Assembly: GCA_934655875.1 (NCBI GenBank)
Contig: CAKUHB010000003.1
Span: 1 to 64,000 of the forward strand
Reading direction: 5' to 3'
Source: an uncultured Oscillospiraceae bacterium
Lineage (GTDB): Bacteria; Bacillota; Clostridia; Oscillospirales; Oscillospiraceae
DNA: 64,000 nucleotides
Below the pieces are notes generated by a model. The model ran no database searches, was not told the DNA's origin, and saw only the letters and a program-made list of their open reading frames with translations. Below are positions 33,045 to 39,366 of the stretch, one piece after another. The position numbers and the translations under genes are program-made. Position 1 is the stretch's first letter, and the number at the start of each line of letters is the position of its first letter.

Positions 33045-33321
33045 AAACATCCTCCTTTCAGAGAATTTCTATAGCTGAGAGCAGATAAAATCGTAACGAA
33101 ATTACCGAAAATTTTATAGGAAAACTACGGTCAAACCGGGGTCGTCGAGCCCGCAGCAGATAGGGGGTACACGTCACAGTACCTTTTCCCACGCCCTCCA
33201 GCGTGGAAAATCCCCATGCCGGCCGCACTTGCAAGTTTGACGATCGAAAGAGATTTCGATAGCATGAAATGCACAGGAGCGGGACGGATTGCCAGAGGGG
33301 AAGGGCTGTGAAGCCCTCCCA

Positions 33322-34092
33322 TCAGTCCGTTTCAGATTCTTCCTCTGGCTGGCTGTCCCATTCCTCGAAGATCGCGCTCAGCGCGGCTCCGGACGGCGTT
33401 CCATCCAGACCGGGGGCAATTTCTTTTTTGGCAAGTGACAGCCCGATTCTAACTTTCACATCATCAGGACCGCCGCAGCCGGGCGCAGTGAGGTCGATAT
33501 GACCTACAGTTTTTTCGAAAATGCTGAAGCAGCGTTTGGCGTCTGCTCGTTCTGCATACCACGAAGTGTCTGCACCGGAAGGCAGCAGCTCTGTCAACTG
33601 CTTAACTGCTCCCCGAATTGCATCGACGACATCTTTGCGATCATTGCCCATGCCGCAGCTTTTGATTGCCATGCGATCCCTCATGTGAGCTACTGCCGCA
33701 TTGAAAAGATCTTTCGAGCCATACACCTTTGCCCCCTTGAAGGCATCAGCGCGAGTGTCGGCAGCCCGCTTCTTTGCTGCCAGTTTGTCAAGTTCTGCCG
33801 TCGCCGCCTGTTCAGAGTCGGTGTCTCCCTGCTGGATGGCTTCGACCAGACGAGCCCGTGTCTGCTCCTGCTCGCGAGCCACAGCGTCAACTGCGGCGTT
33901 TGCCGCCGCTTCTCTGGCTTCGAGTTCTGCCGTCCTTGTAGACAGGTCCTGCTCAAAAGCATCGACAGCCTGATTGAATCGTTCTCCTGCGACCTCGTAC
34001 GGATCGCGCTGCGTGGAGAAATATTCCGCTGCCAAGCCGGTCAATTCCTGCGTGAGAGAACTGATGCGGGAAACGTATTCTGCGCGTGTCAT
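33322..34092 (-). CDS. Phage coiled-coil protein, 256 residues
   Basis: Starts MTRAEYVSRISSLTQELTGL and has a long alanine/glutamate-rich coiled coil (about 30-130) followed by a more globular C-terminal part with a TAPGCGGPDDVKVRIGLSLA strand region and an acidic end (SQPEEESETD). No family recognised. It is plausible as a scaffold-like or structural protein, but nothing in the sequence proves it. Its ATG lies 20 nt downstream of the TAG-interrupted gene. Confidence 0.6.
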   Translation of the reverse strand: MTRAEYVSRISSLTQELTGLAAEYFSTQRDPYEVAGERFNQAVDAFEQDLSTRTAELEAREAAANAAVDAVAREQEQTRARLVEAIQQGDTDSEQAATAELDKLAAKKRAADTRADAFKGAKVYGSKDLFNAAVAHMRDRMAIKSCGMGNDRKDVVDAIRGAVKQLTELLPSGADTSWYAERADAKRCFSIFEKTVGHIDLTAPGCGGPDDVKVRIGLSLAKKEIAPGLDGTPSGAALSAIFEEWDSQPEEESETD

Positions 34093-34111
34093 TGTTTGTA
34101 CCTTCCTTTCG

Positions 34112-34447
34112 TCAGCCTACGGTGATTCCGTACATGATATAAAACTGCGCATCACAGTCCAACGTGAGCGACGTAATATTTCCTTTCTTGCTGCTGATTC
34201 CATCCTGTATGTAAGATTCATACTCGAAGCGGTACAGTCCATCTGAACCCTTTTCGCTTTCGCGCAGCTTGCGGCTCAATGTGTCGTGATTGCTGGTCTG
34301 CACAGTTACTGTCGCTGCGTGATCGACGCACAGAAAAATTGTCGCGATGCGCGGGCGCCTAATCAAGTCAAGGATGTTCTGTCCCGCTCGGACAGAGTGG
34401 AGAATCTAACCGCTGCCAGATTCGGGGAAACGATTTTCAAAAGACAT
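34112..34447 (-). pseudogene. Phage gene with in-frame TAG at codon 14
   Basis: The ATG at 34447 has AGGAGG 7 nt upstream and reads MSFENRFPESGSG, then TAG (34406-34408), then continues in the same frame ILHSVRAGQNILDLIRRPRI to a natural stop at 34112. Without the TAG it would be about 111 residues with a coherent C-terminus (SLTLDCDAQFYIMYGITVG). The only start codons after the TAG are weak (a TTG at 34366 with no ribosome site). Either a nonsense mutation or stop-codon reassignment in the donor phage. The function is unknown. Confidence 0.6.
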
Positions 34448-34459
34448 GGTTTGTCCTCC

Positions 34460-34657
34460 TCATTTGTCGTGGTTGGTGGTCGTATGTTGTTTTGCAGCTT
34501 CATGCTGCCACTTCCGCTCCAGATAGCCAGGGAGCCATTGCTGATAGCGTTCTTCCATGCCGGGGATCTCGAAGCAGGCCCGCGTGAGTTCAAGCGCCAT
34601 GTTTGCCAGTGCGTTCTTCTGAAACTCCGGGATGGAATCAAAATCAACGGTTGTCAT
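34460..34657 (-). CDS. Small phage protein, 65 residues
   Basis: Starts MTTVDFDSIPEFQKNALANM after a GAAAGGGGG sequence and ends with a histidine/threonine/lysine tail (TTTNHDK). Helical, with the segment LTRACFEIPGMEERYQQWLP. It precedes the TAG-interrupted gene by 12 nt. The overlapping frame 34363-34647 in another phase has no ribosome site and is rejected. No family recognised. Confidence 0.55.
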   Translation of the reverse strand: MTTVDFDSIPEFQKNALANMALELTRACFEIPGMEERYQQWLPGYLERKWQHEAAKQHTTTNHDK

Positions 34658-34711
34658 TTTTCCCCCTTTCTTTTCTGCTGTGCAAATGCCGGTCCCTGCC
34701 CGTTCCCACAG

Positions 34712-34998
34712 CTATCTCTGATAGCTTGCCAGCATGTCCGATGCACTCTGGCGCATATGTTCCCATTGATCTTCTGGCGGCACAGCATAATCGCCGCCAA
34801 GGGCAGACGGCAGGCGATTGGGTGCAGGAGCGGGATAGTCTGCCATGTGAGGTTCTTCCCCCTTCCCCACACCCTTTTCTCTATCTCTACCTATGTCTTT
34901 ATAATGGTCTGTCTCTTGTATGTCTTTGTCTTTGTCTTTGGGTAGCGTTTGCTTGCCTATGCTACCGTCCGCTTCCGTTTGCTTGCCTATCCTGGCAC
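34712..34998 (-). pseudogene. 3' remnant of a phage gene, perhaps a replication protein
   Basis: A frame open into the integrase region ends at 34712 with WEHMRQSASDMLASYQR. Its visible part is a Lys/Asp-rich linker (GKQTLPKDKDKDIQETDHYK) and a proline-rich tail, as at the C-terminus of several phage replication initiators. Everything upstream of about 34998 is the antisense of the integrase and not the original gene. It probably lost its 5' part when it was joined to the integrase at the inverted repeat near 34975-35010. The identity is a guess. Confidence 0.4.
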
Positions 34999-36085
34999 AG
35001 GCAAGCAGACTCGCCGCAGCTTCTCCGGTAAGACGCAGAAGGAAGTCCGCGCGAAGATGCAGGCAGCGGCTGTGACGGTCAATGATTCGACCTATCAGGA
35101 GCCGACGAAGCTGACCGTGTCCGACTGGCTTGACATCTGGCTTGCCGAATACACGGGCGATGTCAAGCCGCTGACCCGCTCGACCTACAAGAACAAGGTG
35201 GAAAGCACGATCAAACCCACACTCGGCGCTGTCAAGCTGCAGGCGCTCAAAGCACCGCAGATCCAGAAGATGCTCAACGACCTCCAGCGCGGCACGAGCG
35301 GGCGCAAGCCGCTTTCTGCAAAAACGGTTCGGGATATTTACGGCATTCTGCACCGGGCGCTGGAGCAGGCCGTCGAGGTCGGCTATCTGCGGATCAATCC
35401 TTCTGATGCCTGCAAGCTGCCGCGTGTGGAGCGGGCAGAAATCAAGCCGCTGGACGAAACGCAGACTGCCGCCTTCCTGAACGCGATCCACGGTCAGCCG
35501 TTCGAGTGGCTGTTTATCGTCGATTTGCTGACGGGATTGCGGCAAGGGGAGCTTCTCGGTTTGCGATGGAAAGACGTGGACTTCGACGCCGGGACAGTGA
35601 CCGTCGCGCAGCAGCTTCTCAAATCCAAGGAAAAGGGCGGCGCGTATTTCTTCGGCTCTCTGAAAAACGACAAAACCCGCCTGCTGACCCCGGCACCTTC
35701 GGTGATGAAGGCGCTCAGAGAGCAGCGGCGGGTACAGACGGAATGGAGATTGAAAGCCGGGGAGCTTTGGGAAGATTCCGGGTTGGTGTTTACGGATGAG
35801 TTGGGACGCCATCTGTCCCATGTGACCGTGCGCAAGCATTTCAAGAAAGCCGTGGAGAGCATCGGCATACCGGAAGCGCGTTTTCATGATCTTCGTCATT
35901 CGTTCGCCGTCAATTCCTTACAAGCGGGCGATAGTCCGAAGATCGTGCAGGAAAACCTTGGCCACGCGACGGCAGCGTTCACGCTGGACGTTTATGCGCA
36001 CGCGACAGAGCGCATGAAACGGGAGTCCGCGAACCGCATGGAAGCCCTGTTTCAGAGCACAAAAAAGGCCGCTTCCAGCCTGTAA
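34949..36085 (+). CDS. int: Tyrosine integrase, N-terminally truncated
   Basis: A 378-codon frame with an intact core-binding domain (LTVSDWLDIWLAEYTGDVKP) and catalytic domain: Arg in LTGLRQGELLGLRWKD, HDLRH, GHATAAF and Tyr in LDVYAHATERM, as in tRNA-targeting integrases. The protein begins inside the arm-binding region: the natural family sequence continues from DPGTGKQ and here PGTGKQTRRS is preceded by unrelated codons and a TTG start with no ribosome site. The first roughly 15-40 residues are missing. Its 3' end is 78 bp from attR, the usual position. It is likely inactive unless a hidden start is used. Confidence 0.75.
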   Translation: MLAYATVRFRLLAYPGTGKQTRRSFSGKTQKEVRAKMQAAAVTVNDSTYQEPTKLTVSDWLDIWLAEYTGDVKPLTRSTYKNKVESTIKPTLGAVKLQALKAPQIQKMLNDLQRGTSGRKPLSAKTVRDIYGILHRALEQAVEVGYLRINPSDACKLPRVERAEIKPLDETQTAAFLNAIHGQPFEWLFIVDLLTGLRQGELLGLRWKDVDFDAGTVTVAQQLLKSKEKGGAYFFGSLKNDKTRLLTPAPSVMKALREQRRVQTEWRLKAGELWEDSGLVFTDELGRHLSHVTVRKHFKKAVESIGIPEARFHDLRHSFAVNSLQAGDSPKIVQENLGHATAAFTLDVYAHATERMKRESANRMEALFQSTKKAASSL

Positions 36086-36128
36086 GGGGAAAACTTAGGG
36101 GAAAACGGCGCTTTTAGGCAAAGAAAAA

Positions 36129-36157
36129 ACCTCGAAAACGTAGTGTTTTCAAGGTTC
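36129..36157 (-). terminator. Terminator after tRNA-Ser(GCT), supplied by the element
   Basis: AACCTTGAAAAC and GTTTTCGAGGTT pair on the minus strand, followed by TTTTTC. It stands immediately downstream of the tRNA 3' end at attR and functionally replaces the original terminator at attL. Confidence 0.6.
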
Positions 36158-36162
36158 TTTCG

Positions 36163-36188
36163 CTGGCGCGGAAGGAGAGATTTGAACT
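36163..36188. repeat. attR: 26-bp repeat at the intact tRNA-Ser(GCT) 3' end
   Basis: Identical to 26172-26197. It spans the T-arm half and acceptor strand of the intact tRNA gene. Confidence 0.88.
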
Positions 36189-36255
36189 CTCGCGCGCTTT
36201 TTAGACGCCTACTCCCTTAGCAGGGGAGCCCCTTCGGCCACTTGGGTACTTCCGC
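36164..36255 (-). tRNA. tRNA-Ser(GCT)
   Basis: A 92-nt class II tRNA on the minus strand. Acceptor GCGGAAG/CTTCCGC with G discriminator and encoded CCA; anticodon loop CTGCTAA, anticodon GCT; long variable arm; T-arm GAGAG-TTCAAAT-CTCTC. It is the target of the adjacent element, whose attR supplies the 3' half. Confidence 0.95.
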
Positions 36256-36287
36256 AGGTCGGTTGAGCCGATATGAAGGAAAGAAAA

Positions 36288-36376
36288 TGGCGGAGAGAGT
36301 GGGATTCGAACCCACGGCACATTGCTGTGTCACTGGTTTTCAAGACCAGCTCCTTAAACCGCTCGGACATCTCTCC
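36288..36376 (-). tRNA. tRNA-Ser(TGA)
   Basis: An 89-nt class II tRNA on the minus strand: acceptor GGAGAGA/TCTCTCC, anticodon loop CTTGAAA with anticodon TGA, variable arm and T-arm GTGGG-TTCGAAT-CCCAC, CCA encoded. It lies 32 bp upstream of tRNA-Ser(GCT), a two-gene serine tRNA unit. Confidence 0.96.
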
Positions 36377-36472
36377 GAATGCCGGCCTCCAAAGCCGAGA
36401 ATTATCTTATCATATCGTTTCCCGTTTGTCAATTCCTTTTGGCGGAAACTGTGAATATTTAATGAAGAAACC

Positions 36473-36501
36473 TTGATGTTCCTACAGGAAAGTGCTATAC
36501 T
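36473..36501 (+). promoter_or_regulatory. Promoter of the G3E GTPase pair
   Basis: TTGATG (36473-36478), 17-nt spacer, TATACT (36496-36501), 37 nt before the ATG. No Zur-type box is visible here. Confidence 0.7.
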
Positions 36502-36537
36502 ATTGGAACGAAAATTGTTACTGGAAGGTGTTTTTGT

Positions 36538-37758
36538 ATGACAAAAATTGATATTTATTCCGGTTTTCTCGGCGCAGGCAAGACGACGCTCATCAAAAAG
36601 ATGATCAAGGAAGCCTACCACGGTCAGAAGCTGGTGCTCATCGAGAACGAATTTGGTGAGATCGGCATTGACGGCGGCTTTTTACAGGAAGCCGGCATCC
36701 AGATCACCGAGATGAACTCCGGCTGCATCTGCTGCTCGCTGGTCGGCGACTTTGGCCGCGCGCTCAAAAAGGTCATCGCAGAGTATGCGCCCGACCGCAT
36801 CCTGATCGAGCCGTCCGGCGTCGGCAAGCTGTCCGATGTCATCGGCGCCGTGCGCAAGGTCACGTCTGACGACGTGCAGCTCGGCAACTTTGTGACCGTG
36901 GCGGACGCGACGAAGTGCAAAATGTATATGAAAAACTTCGGCGAGTTCTACAACAACCAGATCGAGACGGCCAACACCATCATCCTCAGCCGCACCGACG
37001 GCATGTCGGAGGAGAAGCTGGATCAGTGCGTCAGCATGATCCGCGAGCACAACAAGGACGCCATCATCGTCACGACCCCGTGGCCGGAGCTGACCGGCGA
37101 GCAGCTGATGGAGGCTATGGACCGCCGCAGCACCATCGCCATCGAGCTGGCCAAGCTGGAGGAGGAAGCACATCACCATCACGAGCATGACGACGACGAT
37201 GACGAATGCGACGATCCGGAATGCAGCTGCCACCACCATCACCACGACGATGATGACGAGGACGAGGACGAGCACGAGCATCACCACCATCACCATCATG
37301 AGGACGACGATGACGATGACGACGAGCATGAGCATCACCATCATCACCATGACCATGACGGCGATGACGAGTGCGACGATCCGGAGTGCAGCTGCCACCA
37401 TCATCACGACGATGACGACGAGGATGCGCACGAGCACCACCATCACCATCATCACCATGGCCATGACGCCGACGAGGTCTTCATTAGCTGGGGCGAAGAG
37501 ACCCACAAGAAGTTCACCAAGGCCGAGATCGAGCGTATCCTGAAGGCGCTCGAGGACGCTGAGACCTACGGCATCATCCTGCGCGCCAAGGGCTATGTCG
37601 CCAACGCAGAGGGCGAAAAGTGGATCCACTTCGACTACGTCCCCGGCGAGCCGGATATCCGCGACGGCAGCGCAATGGTCACGGGCCGCATCTGCGTGAT
37701 CGGCTCGAAGCTGAACGAGCAGGCGGTCGCCAAGCTCTTCGGCGTGGAAAAGCAGTAA
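36538..37758 (+). CDS. G3E (COG0523/CobW-like) GTPase with His/Asp-rich linker
   Basis: A 406-residue P-loop GTPase of the metal-chaperone family. Residues 9-17 (GFLGAGKTT) are the Walker A; G62-C-I-C-C66 (GCICC) is the metal motif that defines the family; IEPSGVG is the downstream switch; a CobW C-terminal domain starts after 310. Between them, about 212-310, lies a linker dominated by His, Asp and Glu, with two copies of a unit containing ECDDPECSC and a run of four or five His. This is expected to bind zinc or another divalent metal. It is coupled to the second G3E gene 16 nt on. The client protein is unknown. Confidence 0.9.
   Translation: MTKIDIYSGFLGAGKTTLIKKMIKEAYHGQKLVLIENEFGEIGIDGGFLQEAGIQITEMNSGCICCSLVGDFGRALKKVIAEYAPDRILIEPSGVGKLSDVIGAVRKVTSDDVQLGNFVTVADATKCKMYMKNFGEFYNNQIETANTIILSRTDGMSEEKLDQCVSMIREHNKDAIIVTTPWPELTGEQLMEAMDRRSTIAIELAKLEEEAHHHHEHDDDDDECDDPECSCHHHHHDDDDEDEDEHEHHHHHHHEDDDDDDDEHEHHHHHHDHDGDDECDDPECSCHHHHDDDDEDAHEHHHHHHHHGHDADEVFISWGEETHKKFTKAEIERILKALEDAETYGIILRAKGYVANAEGEKWIHFDYVPGEPDIRDGSAMVTGRICVIGSKLNEQAVAKLFGVEKQ
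37171..37470 (+). repeat. Internal CAC/GAC-rich repeat within the GTPase gene
   Basis: Low-complexity DNA encoding the His/Asp linker. The segment around 37189-37245 recurs at about 37357-37410, each encoding DDECDDPECSC plus a His run. Such DNA is prone to slippage and assembly error; read counts should be checked. Confidence 0.7.
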
Positions 37759-37773
37759 TAAGGAGTTTTCTCT

Positions 37774-38718
37774 ATGGCTATGCCCGATATCCCCATGTAC
37801 GTCTTCACGGGCTTTCTGGAGTCCGGCAAGACGAAGTTCATTCAGGAAACGCTGGAGGATCCGCGGTTCAACACCGGCGAGCGCACGCTCCTGCTGTGCT
37901 TTGAAGAGGGTGTGGAGGAATACGACATTTCCACCTACCCGCACAAGGAGGTCTATGTGCAGGAGCTGGAATACGAGGACCTGAGCCCCGAGATGCTGAC
38001 CGGCCTGCAGGAAAAATACCGCGCCGAGCGCGTGGTCGTCGAGCTGAACGGCATGCATCTGGCTTCGGACTTCTATCTCAAGACGCCGGAGCACTGGAAG
38101 ATCGCACAGGAGATCATGTTCGCCGACGCGACGACGTTCCTCAGCTACAACGCCAACATGCGCCAGCTCGTCGTCGACAAGCTGGCCGGAGCGGAGATGC
38201 TGGTCCTCAACCGCATGGCGCCGGGCACCGACGTCATGCCGTACCACAAGATCGCACGCGCCGTCAACCGGAAAATCGATATTCTGTATGAATATACCGA
38301 CGATTCGACGCATTTTGACGACATTCAGGATCCGCTCCCCTTTGACATCGACGCCCCCGTCATCGAGATCCACGACGAGGACTACGCCCTGTTCTACCGC
38401 GATATCACGGAGGAGCCGAAGAAATACGCGGGCAAGACCGTGAAATTCAAGGGCCAGGTGGCGCGTCTGCGCCGCGAGAAGGAGGGCATGTTTGCCCCCG
38501 GCCGGTTCGTGATGACCTGCTGCGAAGCGGATATCACGTTCATGGGTCTTCCCTGCCGGTTTGCCGGCGCAGCTGGTCTTGCCGCCCGCAGCTGGGTCAT
38601 GGTCACGGCGACCGTCGAGGTCAAGTACCATTCCCTCTACAAGGGCGTCGGCCCGATCCTGACGGCCACAAACATCCAGCCCGCCGAACCGGCGGCCCAA
38701 AACGTCGCAACGTTCTGA
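37774..38718 (+). CDS. G3E GTPase-like protein with DUF1980/YcgQ-like C-terminus
   Basis: A 314-residue protein. The N-terminus MAMPDIPMYVFTGFLESGKTKFIQ is a G3E P-loop but there is no CxCC motif where the sister gene has one. Residues about 215-300 (YAGKTVKFKGQVARLRREKE, RFVMTCCEADITFMGLPCRF and WVMVTATVEVKY) match the DUF1980 domain that ends the YcgQ/TIGR03943 permease subunit. So the protein looks like a chaperone-like GTPase joined to a permease-associated domain, without membrane helices. It lies 16 nt after the CobW-like gene. A YcgR-like permease is not present here. Confidence 0.75.
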   Translation: MAMPDIPMYVFTGFLESGKTKFIQETLEDPRFNTGERTLLLCFEEGVEEYDISTYPHKEVYVQELEYEDLSPEMLTGLQEKYRAERVVVELNGMHLASDFYLKTPEHWKIAQEIMFADATTFLSYNANMRQLVVDKLAGAEMLVLNRMAPGTDVMPYHKIARAVNRKIDILYEYTDDSTHFDDIQDPLPFDIDAPVIEIHDEDYALFYRDITEEPKKYAGKTVKFKGQVARLRREKEGMFAPGRFVMTCCEADITFMGLPCRFAGAAGLAARSWVMVTATVEVKYHSLYKGVGPILTATNIQPAEPAAQNVATF

Positions 38719-38729
38719 CAACCGCACGA

Positions 38730-38764
38730 CCGCCCCATGGACTTACGTCCATGGGGCGGCTTTT
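38730..38764 (+). terminator. Terminator of the G3E pair
   Basis: CCGCCCCATGGAC and GTCCATGGGGCGG pair around a 4-nt loop and are followed by CTTTTGTTTG. Three more hairpins (near 38773-38798, 38803-38828 and 38844-38871) fill the gap to the HMA gene, the last serving the minus-strand feo side. Confidence 0.8.
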
Positions 38765-38892
38765 GTTTGTCAAAACCTCGTAGAGTTTGCGCCCGCAGGC
38801 GCAAACTCTTTTGTCCAAAAATCCGCAGATTTTTGGACAGACAAACCGCCCTGCCGGCATGGGAGCAGGGCGGTTCGCGGTAAGAGGAAAAC

Positions 38893-39144
38893 TTACTTGA
38901 AAAGGGAGAAGCGCTTTTTTTCATACGGCTCGCTGGCCGCGTCTGTGACCTCGTAGCCGGTGGCATGGATCGCCGCCTTGACGGCGTCCACGTCGAGGAG
39001 CTCTTCCGTGATGACCACGGCTTCGCCCTTCACGTGCGACGACGAGACCTTTTTGACGGCAGCAGCCTTACGAATGGTGTCGTTGATGTGCGATTCGCAC
39101 ATGCCGCACATCATGCCGTCGATCTTCAGCGTTGTCTTATACAT
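38893..39144 (-). CDS. Heavy-metal-associated (HMA) domain protein, CopZ-like
   Basis: An 83-residue single-domain metal chaperone: MYKTTLKIDGMMCGMCESHI with the CxxC metal site, then a beta-alpha-beta-beta-alpha-beta fold (VVITEELLDVDAVKAAIHAT). Small proteins of this kind carry copper or other soft metals to P-type ATPases. There is no ATPase nearby; the gene is the 3'-most of the minus-strand feo cluster, with the Cys-rich Feo protein 13 nt before it. Position rather than sequence suggests a link to iron handling. Confidence 0.85.
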   Translation of the reverse strand: MYKTTLKIDGMMCGMCESHINDTIRKAAAVKKVSSSHVKGEAVVITEELLDVDAVKAAIHATGYEVTDAASEPYEKKRFSLFK

Positions 39145-39156
39145 GATGAGATCTCC

Positions 39157-39330
39157 TTATTCATGATGGTGGCAGCTGCATGCGTTTGCGCAGTGTGCGC
39201 AGTTCGCACCGCAGGAGTTTTTTCCCTGTTTCTTTTGCCGAATCAGATATCTCACAATTGCCACGACGATCGCCAGCAGGATCGCTGAAATGACGATCGT
39301 TCCAATATTCTGTGCAATCCAGGCAAACAT
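39157..39330 (-). CDS. FeoB-associated Cys-rich membrane protein
   Basis: A 57-residue membrane protein with one helix (about 5-28) and a cysteine cluster (KNSCGANCAHCANACSCHHH) at the end, the pattern of FeoB-associated Cys-rich proteins (FeoC-like in position). Start 39330 (ATG) is used, with AAGGAG 9 nt upstream; the frame opens at a TTG codon before it. It follows feoB directly on the minus strand. The cysteines and histidines probably bind iron or an Fe-S cluster. Confidence 0.8.
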   Translation of the reverse strand: MFAWIAQNIGTIVISAILLAIVVAIVRYLIRQKKQGKNSCGANCAHCANACSCHHHE

Positions 39331-39366
39331 GAAACTCAACTCCTTTTGTTGTCTGTACGTGGGAAA

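Larger units (their letters stand above)
26172..36188. mobile_element. Decayed prophage-like integrative element in tRNA-Ser(GCT)
   Basis: About 10 kb between 26-bp direct repeats, with a tyrosine integrase next to the intact tRNA end. It contains phage-type genes on the minus strand (two sigma-region-4-like regulators, tape measure, several small proteins) and an XRE-Fic pair on the plus strand. Signs of decay: a frameshift in the tape measure, an in-frame TAG in another gene, a 5'-truncated integrase fused to a gene remnant, and no terminase, portal, capsid, baseplate or lysis genes. A/T content is locally higher around 27.6-27.8 kb than in the host genes. Confidence 0.88.

Noticed and set aside
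34363..34647. A 94-codon minus-strand frame overlapping two phage genes
   Set aside because: Out of phase with the genes that carry ribosome sites (34657 and 34447).
34712..35899. A 395-codon minus-strand frame through the integrase
   Set aside because: Only its last ~95 codons (34712-34998) look like true coding sequence; the rest is antisense of the integrase.
37171..37470. Possible CRISPR-like array
   Set aside because: The repeats are imperfect, in frame and code for the His/Asp linker; no spacers or cas genes exist in the window.
36682..38727. A 681-codon minus-strand frame over the G3E genes with long Val/Met runs
   Set aside because: The Val/Met runs are just the complement of the His/Asp codons; not a membrane protein.
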